Translations under genes and position numbers: made by a program
Notes under the pieces: model-generated
Databases searched by the model: none
What the model was told of the DNA's origin: nothing
The model's input: the letters and a program-made list of their open reading frames with translations, nothing else
Part shown: in pieces, positions 25,502-35,251 of the stretch
How positions within the stretch are numbered: the first letter of the stretch is position 1
Layout of the letters: every line of letters starts with the position of its first letter
DNA from: Peribacillus deserti
Lineage (GTDB): Bacteria > Bacillota > Bacilli > Bacillales > DSM-1321
Length of the DNA stretch: 64,000 bases
Reading direction: 5' to 3'
NCBI RefSeq assembly: GCF_002863585.1
Contig: NZ_PGUY01000029.1
Coordinates: forward strand, 1 to 64,000

Positions 25502-26500
25502 ATGCCTGAGAGTCCAGCTATTTCATCTTCGGAAATCGGCGCTTTATGGATGACTTACCAGCAAAAGACTATGGTAATGCGAATGCTGGAATACTTCATC
25601 GAAAAAGCGGATGATGCGGAAGCGAAGGGAATTATGACAGGTTTATATGAAGATATACATCCATACGTCGCTAAGATATCACATCTATTCCAGAGCGAGG
25701 GGGTACCGCTTCCGGTTGGATATACTTCAGACGATGTTTCTAAGGATGCGCCTCGATTATATGAGAATGGTTTTGATATCATGTTTTTACGTATTATTAA
25801 GGAAATTAGTATGGCGATCCATACACTGAATCTTACGATGTCTTACCGTGAAGATATTATGGCGATTTTTCGGGAACTTACAACCATCACTCAGAAATGT
25901 TATGACGATTGCACGAGATACCTGCTGGAAAAAGGGCTGCTTCCAAGGTCGCCCTATGTATCCACTGAACAAACGGTAGAGTTCGTAAAAGATCGAAATT
26001 ATCTTGGCGGTTTTAATCCGCTTAGCAGGAAAAGGCCTTTGAACACACTCGAGATCGCCCACATATACCGTGCTATTGATACCAATACACTTGGCATGAA
26101 AATGATTCTGGGATTTGCCCAGGCGGCAAAGGAAGACGAAGTGAGGAAATATTTTAACAAGGGCGGAGAAATTGCCAAAGCCGTCATTAAAGAAATGGGA
26201 GAAGTTCTGCTCAAAAACGATATCCAGGTACCTGCCACCGCTGGCGGTAATGTTACGACCTCCAATGCATCCCCATTCTCTGACAAAATGATGATGTATT
26301 GTGTCAGCCTGTTCTCAAGCTTCTCCTTAGGAGGCAACTCAGTTGGCACCGCTTTTAGTCTGAGACACGACCTGCCTGCGAAATTAAGTATTTTCATGAA
26401 GGATATCGCAGAATATAGTCATGAGGGTGCTTCTATTATGATTCGCCACGGATGGCTGGAAGAACCGCCGCAGACTCTAAAGCAAACGGAAAAGGGATAA
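25502..26500 (+). CDS. DUF3231 family protein (duplicated ferritin-like fold)
   Basis: 332 aa, ATG with GGAGG upstream (AATGGAGGGAAAACT). Two similar all-helical halves (about residues 8-165 and 175-325) each contain the family pattern (MTYQQKTMVMRMLEYFIEKADD and YRAIDTNTLGMKMILGFAQA; then LFQSEGVPLP and LLKNDIQVPA). DUF3231 proteins are Bacillaceae-specific, resemble spore-coat-F/ferritin-like four-helix proteins, and have no known function. It is a single gene with a weak hairpin and T tract downstream. Confidence 0.85.
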   Translation: MPESPAISSSEIGALWMTYQQKTMVMRMLEYFIEKADDAEAKGIMTGLYEDIHPYVAKISHLFQSEGVPLPVGYTSDDVSKDAPRLYENGFDIMFLRIIKEISMAIHTLNLTMSYREDIMAIFRELTTITQKCYDDCTRYLLEKGLLPRSPYVSTEQTVEFVKDRNYLGGFNPLSRKRPLNTLEIAHIYRAIDTNTLGMKMILGFAQAAKEDEVRKYFNKGGEIAKAVIKEMGEVLLKNDIQVPATAGGNVTTSNASPFSDKMMMYCVSLFSSFSLGGNSVGTAFSLRHDLPAKLSIFMKDIAEYSHEGASIMIRHGWLEEPPQTLKQTEKG

Positions 26501-26507
26501 GACGATG

Positions 26508-26550
26508 TAAAAAGCAGCAGCGGCTACCCCTTCGCAGCTGTTTTTTTCTT
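26508..26550 (+). terminator. Weak terminator after the DUF3231 gene
   Basis: AGCAGC-GGCTACCCCTTC-GCAGCT followed by GTTTTTTTC, 10 bp after the stop; the stem is imperfect but the T tract is clear. Confidence 0.5.
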
Positions 26551-26820
26551 GGTTGGATCAATGGACTTCGTTTAATAATAAAATATCTTTCTGTTAATAA
26601 TCATTAAGAAGTTTGAAACAAGTTTTTAAGGAAATAGTATACAGGATTGAGGCAGTGATCATATAGGAGATAAAAAGCTGTGCGTGGATTACGGGCGCGA
26701 AAAGAGGTTTTTATACGGCTAAAGCTACCAGCTGTTCTTAAAATATTATTTGATATCATTACGTCCTTATATTAGAAGTGCTAAATGGACATTATTCTCC
26801 TATTACAAAGTAAAAACACC

Positions 26821-26856
26821 TTTGTCTTATCCCGTGCGACAAACTTAGAATTTGTC
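26821..26856 (+). promoter_or_regulatory. Overlapping inverted repeats in the mtlA leader
   Basis: TTTGTC (26821-26826), GACAAA (26838-26843) and TTTGTC (26851-26856) can pair in two mutually exclusive ways, about 70 bp before mtlA. This could be an MtlR DNA operator or an RNA element; known MtlR sites also contain TTG...CAA half-sites. No T tract follows. Confidence 0.4.
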
Positions 26857-26923
26857 TTTGTTGAATGGGTATTCATCGAAGCGTATAGTTGTGAATGAAT
26901 TAACGGAGAAAGGAAGCGCATTT

Positions 26924-28906
26924 ATGGCTCAAACAAATATAAAAGTAGCTGTACAGAAGTTTGGTAACTTCCTAAGCTCGATGGTAATGCCGAACATCTC
27001 AGCATTTATCGCGTGGGGTTTAATTACCGCACTATTTATACCAACAGGCTTCTTGCCAAATGAAAGCCTTGCCAAAATGGTCGGCCCGATGGTTACGTAC
27101 CTGCTGCCGCTGTTGATTGGTTATACAGGAGGTAAGCTGATACATGACCACCGTGGAGGAGTAGTCGGTGCGATTGCCACTATGGGTGTAATCGCAGGTG
27201 CTGATATACCCATGTTCCTTGGTGCCATGGCGATGGGACCGCTTGGCGGATATGTAATTAAGAAATTTGACCAGGCGATTGAAGGAAGAGTTAAAGCCGG
27301 ATTTGAAATGCTTGTGAACAACTTCTCAGCAGGTATCCTTGGAGGGCTTTTAGCTATTCTGTCCTTCTTAGCTGTAGGTCCTGCAGTTGATGCATTCACC
27401 GGCTGGCTGGTAGGCGGAGTAGACTGGTTAGTAGACGCAGGGCTTCTGCCGCTGACAAGCATCATTATTGAACCTGCAAAAGTATTGTTCTTGAATAATG
27501 CGATCAACCACGGAGTTCTTTCTCCTATCGGTATTGAGCAGGTTAAACAAAATGGACAATCCATTCTCTTCTTATTAGAAGCGAACCCTGGACCGGGAAT
27601 TGGTGTGCTTCTTGCATACTGTATCTTCGGTAAAGGAACTGCCAGACGTTCCGCACCGGGTGCAGCGATCATCCACTTCTTTGGCGGGATCCATGAAATT
27701 TATTTCCCTTATATCCTAATGAAGCCCATGTTATTCTTAGCGGTTATCTTAGGAGGTATGAGCGGTGTATTTACATTAGTACTTTTAGGCGGAGGATTAT
27801 TCGCTCCTTCATCACCTGGCAGTATTATTGCTATTTCAGCTGTAACACCACACAATGCGGGTGCATTCATTGCAAACTTTGCCGGAGTGATTGTGGCAGG
27901 TGTAGTATCGTTCATCGTTTCTGCATTTGTTCTTAAAACAGGCAAACAGACCGATGAAAATATCGAAGAAGCAGCAAGAAAAATGCAGGAAATGAAAGGG
28001 AAGAAGAGCAGCGTTGCTGATGTTTTCGCCGGAAACCCTGGAACAATGCCTGAGAACGTAAACAAAATCATCTTTGCCTGTGATGCAGGAATGGGATCAA
28101 GTGCCATGGGTGCTTCTCTTCTTCGCAAGAAGGTAAAAGCGGCAGGTCTTGACATATCCGTTACCAATACGGCGATCAATAACCTTCCATCTGACGCGCA
28201 GATCGTTATCACTCAGGAAGAATTGACTCCTAGAGCGAAAAACAAAGTGCCAAATGCCTACCATATCTCAGTTGATAATTTCTTATCAAGCCCTGAGTAT
28301 GATTCATTAATTGGCCGTCTGCAGAACAAAGATCAGGACGAGCTGAAAGACATCGTTGAAGATGCTGAAGCAAATGTCCCTGGTGTGCGTGAGGATTCAA
28401 TTGAACCGAGCCTTGACAGCAAGGAACCTTCTGACAATGAAAAAATGCGTGCAGGTTCTGATGCAGCTGAGGAAGACAACGATCTTCTTCGTGAAGAAAA
28501 TGTCTTCATGAACCAAGAGTTTGCTACAAAAGAGGAAGCGATCCGCTTTGCAGGACGTGCTCTTGTGAATGCAGGCTATGTTGAAGAAAGCTACGTTGAA
28601 GCGATGATTGCCCGTGATGAAATGACATCCACTTATATGGGTAATGATGTGGCAATCCCCCACGGAACAGAAGAAGCGAAGAAAGCCGTACTTAAATCAG
28701 GCTTTACGGTACTTCAGGTTCCAAACGGGGTAGATTTTGACGGACAGAAAGCCCGTTTAATCTTCGGGATCGCCGGCAAGGATGGGACCCATCTTGAGAT
28801 CCTGTCTGGAATCGCGGTAACATGCTCAGATATGGAAAATATCGAAAGAATGGTTAACGCCAAGACTGCACGGGAATTAATGAATATTATCAATGAAAAT
28901 AAATAA
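26924..28906 (+). CDS. mtlA: PTS mannitol transporter, fused IICBA
   Basis: 660 aa. ATG 26924 follows AAAGGAAG by 7 bp and gives the normal start MAQTNIKVAVQKFGNFLSSMVMPNISAF; upstream in-frame starts lack a ribosome site. Domains: membrane IIC (about 10-345), IIB with phospho-cysteine in FACDAGMGSSAMGAS (Cys386), a linker rich in Glu/Asp (about 480-525), and IIA with phospho-histidine in VAIPHGTEEAKK (His580). It imports and phosphorylates mannitol to mannitol-1-phosphate. The IIA is fused, so no separate mtlF is needed, and none is present. It is the first gene of mtlA-mtlR-mtlD. Confidence 0.95.
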   Translation: MAQTNIKVAVQKFGNFLSSMVMPNISAFIAWGLITALFIPTGFLPNESLAKMVGPMVTYLLPLLIGYTGGKLIHDHRGGVVGAIATMGVIAGADIPMFLGAMAMGPLGGYVIKKFDQAIEGRVKAGFEMLVNNFSAGILGGLLAILSFLAVGPAVDAFTGWLVGGVDWLVDAGLLPLTSIIIEPAKVLFLNNAINHGVLSPIGIEQVKQNGQSILFLLEANPGPGIGVLLAYCIFGKGTARRSAPGAAIIHFFGGIHEIYFPYILMKPMLFLAVILGGMSGVFTLVLLGGGLFAPSSPGSIIAISAVTPHNAGAFIANFAGVIVAGVVSFIVSAFVLKTGKQTDENIEEAARKMQEMKGKKSSVADVFAGNPGTMPENVNKIIFACDAGMGSSAMGASLLRKKVKAAGLDISVTNTAINNLPSDAQIVITQEELTPRAKNKVPNAYHISVDNFLSSPEYDSLIGRLQNKDQDELKDIVEDAEANVPGVREDSIEPSLDSKEPSDNEKMRAGSDAAEEDNDLLREENVFMNQEFATKEEAIRFAGRALVNAGYVEESYVEAMIARDEMTSTYMGNDVAIPHGTEEAKKAVLKSGFTVLQVPNGVDFDGQKARLIFGIAGKDGTHLEILSGIAVTCSDMENIERMVNAKTARELMNIINENK

Positions 28907-28914
28907 GATAAGGC

Positions 28915-28960
28915 GAATAGAAAAGCGTGGTCATGCGCTTTTCTATTCCTTTTTGTTTTA
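28915..28960 (+). terminator. Terminator between mtlA and mtlR
   Basis: GAATAGAAAAGCG-TGGTCAT-GCGCTTTTCTATTC followed by CTTTTTG: a 14-bp stem. It limits readthrough from the highly expressed transporter gene into the regulator. Confidence 0.9.
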
Positions 28961-28992
28961 ACGGTTTATTTCATCCGGAATGGGTTGAGGCT

Positions 28993-31080
28993 ATGTTAAT
29001 CACGTCTAGGGAAAAATCAATTATCGAATTAATCATCAAGACTTCTGGAAAACACACGGCGGCATCCATTGCCTTACATTTACAGGTAAGTGCAAGGACC
29101 ATCCAGCGGGATTTGAAATCGGTGGAAAAGATTCTTGCCGAATTCGATTTGCAGCTGTCAAGGAATCCAGATGAAGGACTTGTTATTGAAGGGAAAAATG
29201 AGCAGGTGTTCCGGCTCATCCAGCATTTGAAGGGCAGTCATCCGGTTGATCAGACACCACAGGAAAGAAAGCTGCTGCTGTTATTAGCCTTGCTCCATGA
29301 AGATACATATAAATTACAAACGTTAGCGGTTGAACTGGGTGTCAGTATAACTACCTTGACAGCGTACCTTGATGAAATCACCCAATGGATGGAAGAATAC
29401 AACATATCCGTTACAAGAAAAAGAGGAGTAGGAATCGAAATCCGTGGATCCGAAACGGATAAACGACATACGCTTGCAGGCTTTTTTCTCAAAAATTTTA
29501 ATGAAGAGTTGATTGAGACTCTATTCCTGCTCGAACATGGGCAAAGTTCAGAGGAAAAGATTCTGCATTACTTCACTGGCGGCTATCTGCTCGAAATCGA
29601 CAGACTGGCCAGCCAAACGATCAACAGCGGCACTTCGAGACTGGCGGACAGTGATTATATAGGATTGATTATCCAGGTCGCGATTACGATGCAGAGGACA
29701 GAAGCAGGCTTCGTGATTGAAGAGGACAATGGACATAGAGGCGCAATAACGGATGAGTATAGTCTTTTGAGCACCATTTGCGAAGAGCTTCACAAAGTAT
29801 TCGGCGTTTCATTTACAGGGAATGATATCAGCTATCTTTCTAAGGTTCTGAAAGGTTCGAAACTGCAGGAAGCGGATACGGTCCCATATGACAGCGTGGT
29901 TCTCGGCAGGCTTATAAAAGCACTAATTGCGGATGTTTCTTCCCAGCTTCATGCAGATTTGACGAAGGATTTCTCCCTTTATCAAGGTTTGCTTGCCCAT
30001 ATGGAGCCTTCTTTGTTCCGGCTGAGGCAGAAGATGGGGCTGTATAATCCTCTGACCGAAGAAATTAAAACGAAATATCCTGTTTTATTTATGGCTGTTA
30101 AAAATAGCGTGGAAGAGCAATTTCAGGACATCGACTTTTTCCCTGATGATGAAATTGCCTTTATCGTCCTCCATTTCGGCTCGGCACTCGTTTTAAGGGA
30201 GGAAGCGGTGGCGCTCCGTGCGCTTGTGGTCTGCCCGACTGGTATTGGTACATCGAAAATGCTTGCAAGCAGAGTAAAAAGAGAGATCAGTGAAATCCAG
30301 ACCATCGATATTAAGTCGATAAAAGAAATCAGCCAGAAGGAAAATTTAACAGATTACGATATCATAATATCCACCGTAAGGCTGCCGTTTATGGATGTCG
30401 ATTATATCTTGGTGAGTTCGCTGCTGAATGAAGAAGATATTAAAACGATCAGAATCTATCTGCGGAGAAATGTAAGGAAATTAACGAAAAATCATTACTA
30501 TGAAAACTCATTGGAGCACAGACCTGCATCACAGACGCCAAAGAAGGGTATAGCTGAAATAATGCAGGAAATCAGGGATGTTCAAAACAGCATAGATTCC
30601 ATCCTGGGACATTTCCGGTTTTATCGTATCCCTGAACATAAAGCCCATGAGGAAATCATGACAGAGATGGTCCTCCAGGCAGAACGCGATGGACTGCTGA
30701 CGGATGCTTCTGGCGTCATGGAAGGCTTGAAAAGCAGAGAACGAAAAGGCGGACTTGGAATTCCCGGCACAGGGATAGGTCTTTTTCATACGAGGCATGA
30801 ATCCGTCCACAGCCTCCTGTTTCAGATTGCTAACCTGGTTGAACCCATTGAAATTATGGGGATGGATGGAAAAAGGATGCACTTGAAGAATCTTTTGCTG
30901 ATGCTTGCACCTGAAACTTTGAGCGGGCGGGAGCAGGAAATCATCAGCCTGGTCAGTACAAGTCTTATAGAAAATCCAGAATCCATCATGATTTTCTCAT
31001 CTTCTAATGAGGAAAGCATCCGAAGTAAATTAGAAACCATCTTTTTAGACTATATTCACAATAACTTGATAAAGGAATGA
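28993..31080 (+). CDS. mtlR: MtlR, PRD-containing activator of the mannitol operon
   Basis: 695 aa from ATG 28993 (TTGAGG upstream); the longer frame from 28927 would read through the terminator stem. Domains in order: DeoR/Mga-type HTH (TSREKSIIELIIKTSGKHTA ... ARTIQRDLKS), two PTS regulation domains (about 185-290 and 295-400, with conserved His such as LHKVFG and LLAHM), a IIB-gat-like domain with CPTGIGTSKM, and a C-terminal IIA-mtl-like domain (IPGTGIGLFHTRHESV). Known homologues activate mtl transcription when phosphorylated by HPr and EI and dephosphorylated by EIIA/EIIB of MtlA. It ends 5 bp before mtlD. Confidence 0.93.
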   Translation: MLITSREKSIIELIIKTSGKHTAASIALHLQVSARTIQRDLKSVEKILAEFDLQLSRNPDEGLVIEGKNEQVFRLIQHLKGSHPVDQTPQERKLLLLLALLHEDTYKLQTLAVELGVSITTLTAYLDEITQWMEEYNISVTRKRGVGIEIRGSETDKRHTLAGFFLKNFNEELIETLFLLEHGQSSEEKILHYFTGGYLLEIDRLASQTINSGTSRLADSDYIGLIIQVAITMQRTEAGFVIEEDNGHRGAITDEYSLLSTICEELHKVFGVSFTGNDISYLSKVLKGSKLQEADTVPYDSVVLGRLIKALIADVSSQLHADLTKDFSLYQGLLAHMEPSLFRLRQKMGLYNPLTEEIKTKYPVLFMAVKNSVEEQFQDIDFFPDDEIAFIVLHFGSALVLREEAVALRALVVCPTGIGTSKMLASRVKREISEIQTIDIKSIKEISQKENLTDYDIIISTVRLPFMDVDYILVSSLLNEEDIKTIRIYLRRNVRKLTKNHYYENSLEHRPASQTPKKGIAEIMQEIRDVQNSIDSILGHFRFYRIPEHKAHEEIMTEMVLQAERDGLLTDASGVMEGLKSRERKGGLGIPGTGIGLFHTRHESVHSLLFQIANLVEPIEIMGMDGKRMHLKNLLLMLAPETLSGREQEIISLVSTSLIENPESIMIFSSSNEESIRSKLETIFLDYIHNNLIKE

Positions 31081-31085
31081 TAAGT

Positions 31086-32228
31086 ATGAAAACTGCAGTT
31101 CATTTTGGAGCAGGAAACATCGGAAGAGGATTTATCGGGGCATTGTTCTCACAGTCTGGCTATCACGTAACTTTTGTTGATATTGCCGACGCAATAATTA
31201 CAAAGCTGAACGAAGAACAGAAATATCAAGTGAAGCTTGCAACAGAGCAGAAGGAAGCCGTTACGGTTGAGAATGTATCTGGATTAAATAATCTATCACA
31301 GGAACAGGATGTCCATGAAGCGATTAAAGGAGCGGTCTACCTCACTACCGCGATCGGCCCGAACATCCTTCCGCGCATCGCACCGCTGATCGCTAAAGGA
31401 CTGGCAGCAAGAGTAAAAGAGAATGATGAAAAGCTATATGTGATTGCATGCGAAAACCAGATTTCTGCCACAGACCTGTTGAAAGGGTACATTTTTGATA
31501 ACCTGGATGAAGAAACAAAAGCAGCGATCGCAGACAAAGTATACTTCTTCAACTCTGCTGTTGACCGTATCGTTCCGCTTCAGGACAATCAAGGTTCACT
31601 AGATGTGCTTGTTGAGCCATATTACGAATGGGTTGTAGAAACAAAGGAAGATATCCCGCATGTCGAAGGAATGAAAATCGTTCCGGATCTGGGGCCATTC
31701 ATTGAAAGAAAGCTGTTCACTGTAAACACAGGCCATGCCGTTATTGCCTACCTTGGCTACATGAACGGGAAACAAACGATCGACCAGACGCTGGCTGATG
31801 AAGAAATCGTCAAGCAGGTACGTGCAACACTAGGTGAAACAGGGGCTTACCTGATTCATCAATATGGATTGAATGAAGAAGAGCACCAAGCTTACATTGA
31901 GAAGATCATCAACCGCTTCAAAAACCGTTTCTTGAACGATGATGTAACCCGTGTCGGCCGTTCCCCATTACGGAAGCTTGGCCCTAATGACCGTCTTGTG
32001 AAGCCTGCGGTTGAAGCAGAGAAAGCCGGCCTTTCTTACACAAATCTGGCAAGAGCCATCGCTTCTGCTTTGCTCTTTAACAACGCTCAGGATGAAGAGG
32101 CAGTGAAGCTTCAGCAAATGATCTCCGAAAGCGATATTCCTTCCGTGCTCAAGGAAGTCAGCGGTTTGGATACGGACAGTGCCATTACGCAGGAAGTAGT
32201 CAGACATTATGATGCATTGAAGAAATAA
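31086..32228 (+). CDS. mtlD: Mannitol-1-phosphate 5-dehydrogenase
   Basis: 380 aa; ATG 31086 is 9 bp after AAAGGA, while ATG 31077 would overlap the mtlR stop with no spacing. N-terminal NAD-binding AVHFGAGNIGRGFIG, a central ACENQISATDLLKG segment, and catalytic-region motifs EGMKIVPDLGPFIERKLFTVNTGHA and RVGRSPLRKLGPNDRLV are all intact. It oxidises mannitol-1-phosphate from MtlA to fructose-6-phosphate, feeding glycolysis. It is the last gene of the mtl locus, followed by two hairpins. Confidence 0.96.
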   Translation: MKTAVHFGAGNIGRGFIGALFSQSGYHVTFVDIADAIITKLNEEQKYQVKLATEQKEAVTVENVSGLNNLSQEQDVHEAIKGAVYLTTAIGPNILPRIAPLIAKGLAARVKENDEKLYVIACENQISATDLLKGYIFDNLDEETKAAIADKVYFFNSAVDRIVPLQDNQGSLDVLVEPYYEWVVETKEDIPHVEGMKIVPDLGPFIERKLFTVNTGHAVIAYLGYMNGKQTIDQTLADEEIVKQVRATLGETGAYLIHQYGLNEEEHQAYIEKIINRFKNRFLNDDVTRVGRSPLRKLGPNDRLVKPAVEAEKAGLSYTNLARAIASALLFNNAQDEEAVKLQQMISESDIPSVLKEVSGLDTDSAITQEVVRHYDALKK

Positions 32229-32239
32229 ATAGAATAAAA

Positions 32240-32306
32240 AGCAGAGGTATTCAGAACATCGCTCTGCTCAGGCTGCCAAGAAATTTTGGCGGCCTTTTTT
32301 TTGCTT
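32240..32306 (+). terminator. Double hairpin and terminator after mtlD
   Basis: AGCAGAG ... CTCTGCT (32240-32267) is followed by GGCTGCCAAGA-AAT-TTTGGCGGCC and TTTTTTTTG (32269-32306). The second is a strong intrinsic terminator. Confidence 0.88.
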
Positions 32307-32439
32307 ATTGCTTGGGGAGAAGTGCACTTGGTTTAGATTGAATCCACTCATTTTTATTGTGGCAAAAAATTATATAGGCTGGGGATTAAGCGTTAGGTTC
32401 ATCATATGGATTGGATGTAAAGGCTGTTGTTGGTTACAC

Positions 32440-32712
32440 ATAGAGTATGCTGGACGCATTAAGCCTGGATAAGTAAAGAGGGTGCTGGAAAGCATAATAC
32501 CTGGATCAGCATTAAGGGTGCTAGAAACGCATAAAGGCTGTTGGATAAGCAAATAGGCAGCTGGATAAGCATAAACCACTATCTATAAGCATTGGATGAA
32601 CTGAAATAAGCATAAACAGTCAAAACATAAGCATAAAACCTAAAAACATAAGCGTAAACCTTCTGAACATAAGCATATTTTTAAAAAAGGTATGCATAAA
32701 CGATGCCGGCAT
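32440..32712 (+). repeat. AAGCATAAA dispersed element, copy 2
   Basis: Words start at 32507, 32527, 32547, 32567 and 32587 (20-bp steps, consensus GCTGGATAAGCATAAAG), then 32608, 32629, 32650, 32671 and 32692 (21-bp steps). As in copy 1, the ATTGGAT-bearing unit (32587) stands at the change of period, and AAGCATAAAACC, AAGCGTAAAC and AAGCATATT follow in the same order. Degenerate units extend upstream to about 32440. Confidence 0.9.
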
Positions 32713-32714
32713 CC

Positions 32715-33010
32715 TTCTACTAACGTTACTTTTGATGAAAACCTTATCCAATAGACATGTTTCTAGTTGCTGAAGCTCCCTTTTATTTAAAAGTTTCTCA
32801 AGAGGTTCGGCTTTTGTTAAAAAAAAGCAGTTTTTTTAAATAAAATGCCTATTATTCTTCCTCTAACACTTATGAATGCCAAATTAATGTTGGAACTACT
32901 GTTGACAGACATTGAAGTGCCAGGGATATATCTGGATCTCAAAATAACTTTTTATTTATCTATATCCATAAAAGATTATTAAATAATACTGTAGTTCCTA
33001 AGAAACCGTG
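32715..33010. other. No supported gene
   Basis: AT-rich sequence after the repeat and before the convergent NTF2-like gene. No frame, promoter or convincing hairpin was recognised. Confidence 0.5.
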
Positions 33011-33016
33011 AGAGTA

Positions 33017-33415
33017 TCAAAGACTGCTACTGATTAAGTCTGTGCCATACGAATTGTCAATTGCACAAAGCCATTCACCTTGTGGAGTTTTCTTAAACAC
33101 ATAGGTGGCCTTTCTTGCCATAGGAAACTGGGTTTCCTGCTTATCAGCGGTGAGCAGGGTTTCAGACATAACTAACGCAGTATCGCCTGCCTCTAAAACA
33201 ATCATTTCTCCCTGTGCAGGAACAAGACTGTTAGTAAAATATTTTGCAATTGCAATAAAAGCTTTCTTAATTTCTTCTTTTCCTTGAGCAATCATTCCGG
33301 GTTTAACAACCAAAATGGCATCATCTGTATAATAATTCAAAAGAGTATCGAAGTCTTCCTGTTGAATGGCAGAATCACATTTGTTAATAAACTGCTTTAG
33401 TACATGTTCCATCAT
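33017..33415 (-). CDS. NTF2-like/SnoaL-type (DUF4440) protein
   Basis: 132 aa. Start ATG 33415 (or the next ATG) after AGGGGAGG. The cystatin-like NTF2 fold is indicated by [34 protein letters not shown] near the N-terminus, [11 protein letters not shown], and the C-terminal [24 protein letters not shown]. Members are small binding proteins or ketosteroid-isomerase-like enzymes of varied function. It is monocistronic, with a palindromic site at 33458-33470 upstream. Confidence 0.82.
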   Translation of the reverse strand: MMEHVLKQFINKCDSAIQQEDFDTLLNYYTDDAILVVKPGMIAQGKEEIKKAFIAIAKYFTNSLVPAQGEMIVLEAGDTALVMSETLLTADKQETQFPMARKATYVFKKTPQGEWLCAIDNSYGTDLISSSL

Positions 33416-33457
33416 TTTTCCTCCCCTGTGGTCATTCCAAAAGTATTTATTAAAGAC

Positions 33458-33470
33458 TCACTTAAAGTGA
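33458..33470 (-). promoter_or_regulatory. Candidate operator TCACTT-A-AAGTGA
   Basis: A perfect 6-bp inverted repeat about 45 bp upstream of the NTF2-like start codon, next to a minus-strand TACAAT that could be its -10 box. A small dimeric repressor (MarR/HxlR-like) would fit; none is encoded nearby. Confidence 0.4.
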
Positions 33471-33679
33471 TTGTATTACTAAGCTTAAGGTTAAATGAGA
33501 TGATTTGTGTATGGGTGCCTAAAATTATTTTTTGATTATTCATCTAATTACCTTACGAGGATTTCAGAAGGTATTTCCGAAAATAAAAATTATTTCTCGG
33601 GAAAGCGCAGGATATGACAAAAAAAACCCTCAGTCATTTTAATGTTGCGGAAGTTTGTTTGTTTTTGTCGGCTGCTATT

Positions 33680-33905
33680 GAAAATTTAAGAGCAAGATTC
33701 GAGATTTTAGAACGGAATTCAAAATTTAAGAGCGAAATTCAAAACTTAAGAGCGAAATCCAATATTTAGGAGCGAAATTTAAAATTTAAGAGCGAAATTC
33801 GAGTTTTAAGAGCGAAACCCAAAATTTAAGAGCGAAATCCAAAATTAATGAGTGAAACCAAGTTTAAAGAGTGATCCCCCAATTTCAAGAGCGAATCCAT
33901 GCTTT
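33680..33905 (+). repeat. 20-bp-period array, word TTTAAGAGCGAAATTCAAAA
   Basis: AAGAGCGAA or a variant recurs at 33688, 33708, 33728, 33748, 33768, 33788, 33808, 33828, 33848, 33867 and 33887: ten steps, all 20 bp except one of 19. Central units are almost identical; the ends decay. It lies in the 720-bp gap between two genes and has no coding features. Confidence 0.92.
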
Positions 33906-34137
33906 AAGTCTGCTTCAAATATTCCTACCTGTTTACCATTGTCATCCCCTTATAAGTCTTTTTGATTAGATCCCCTCAGGAACTATGCCCAAATGCCTGT
34001 TCCGACTTATGTCTTTAGATACAATTCCTTTATTTCCATGGGACCAGAGTGGACTCGGTGTCAGTTTACGTCTATTTTTGTAAGTAGCTTAGTAGTTTCG
34101 ACAATAGACTACAAGAATAGCAGAAGGAGACAAAACA

Positions 34138-35244
34138 ATGCACAAAAAGACCCTCTTACAAGGAATCTCAAAAGGAATCATTGCGACAACCATCCTCTCG
34201 AGCAGCCTGCTGCTGCCTCAGCTGCCTTCTTCCATCGCACCAGCAAAAGTGGAAGCTGCAGCACCTATTTATACTGTAAATGCCTCCAGTTTAAATGTCC
34301 GCTCAGGCGCTGGAACTAACTATGCAAGAATTGGCATTCTTCCAAGGGGAAGCCGGATTGATGTCATTCAAAAATTAAGCAATGGGTGGTACAAAATTTC
34401 CTACAAAGGAAAGACAGGGTATGTCAGCGGTCAGTATGTAAAAACAACAGCCGCAGCAGCTCCCGTTTACCGGGTGAAAGCCACTTCCTTGAATGTACGT
34501 ACTGGACCAAGTACAAAGTATGCCAGTATCGGATCGTTAAAAAATGGGGCTGTTATTAACGTTATCAGGAAGGAAAGCAACGGCTGGTACAGGATTAATT
34601 TTAATGGAAAAACCGGCTATGTAAGCGGTCAGTATGTTACAACAGGTTCCGTAAGTACCGCCAAAAGGCTGAATGTACCGCTGATTGCCCAGCGCCCTGA
34701 ACTTCCAAGCGGATGTGAAGCCACTTCCCTTGCAATGGCACTCAACTACTACGGTGTGAAAGTAAGTAAAACAACATTGGCAAATAAGATGCCATATGAT
34801 AAAACAAAACTTTTGCGGAATGCAGATGGAACTATCAAAATATGGGGCGACCCCAATGTGGGATTTGTTGGTACACCGTTTGGCAATGGGTATACGATTA
34901 ATCCAGGCCCGTTAAAGAGAGTCCTCGATCAATACCGGTCCGGAGGAGTTAATTTAACTGGCAAAAGCTTCTCGGAAGTAGAATCCTATATAAGAAAAGG
35001 AAAACCGGTGCTCGCCTGGTTCACGATCAATTACGAAATGCCTTCCAAGCGAACCTGGAAAACTACAGCAGGAAAAACCATCAATGCACCAAAACCGCTT
35101 CATTGTATTGTCGTAACAGGAGTTGACGCTAACTATGTATACTTCAATGACAGCGAAGCCCGCAAAAAAGATGTGAAGATATCCAAATCTAAATTTATCA
35201 GTGTCTATAATGCCATGGGTAAGAGAGCTCTGGCGGTGAATTAA
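34138..35244 (+). CDS. Secreted SH3-domain protein with C39-like peptidase domain
   Basis: 368 aa, ATG 6 bp after AAGGAGA. The signal peptide (about 41 residues) ends near KVEAA. Two bacterial SH3 repeats follow (about 45-100 and 110-165; TVNASSLNVRSGAGTNYARI and RVKATSLNVRTGPSTKYASI), which usually bind peptidoglycan. The C-terminal Peptidase_C39_2-like domain has Cys in LPSGCEATSLAMALNYYG, His in PLHCIVVTGVD and Asn/Asp in YVYFNDSEA, a papain-like triad. A cell-wall-associated cysteine peptidase or amidase is likely; the substrate is unknown. A terminator follows. Confidence 0.88.
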   Translation: MHKKTLLQGISKGIIATTILSSSLLLPQLPSSIAPAKVEAAAPIYTVNASSLNVRSGAGTNYARIGILPRGSRIDVIQKLSNGWYKISYKGKTGYVSGQYVKTTAAAAPVYRVKATSLNVRTGPSTKYASIGSLKNGAVINVIRKESNGWYRINFNGKTGYVSGQYVTTGSVSTAKRLNVPLIAQRPELPSGCEATSLAMALNYYGVKVSKTTLANKMPYDKTKLLRNADGTIKIWGDPNVGFVGTPFGNGYTINPGPLKRVLDQYRSGGVNLTGKSFSEVESYIRKGKPVLAWFTINYEMPSKRTWKTTAGKTINAPKPLHCIVVTGVDANYVYFNDSEARKKDVKISKSKFISVYNAMGKRALAVN

Positions 35245-35251
35245 GAGAGTA

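Noticed and set aside
27121-27672. 183-codon antisense frame inside mtlA
   Set aside because: Shadow of the mtlA codon pattern; no ribosome site or family resemblance. The same applies to antisense frames at 27709-28212, 36678-37337, 19889-20701, 53663-54061 and 62962-63543.
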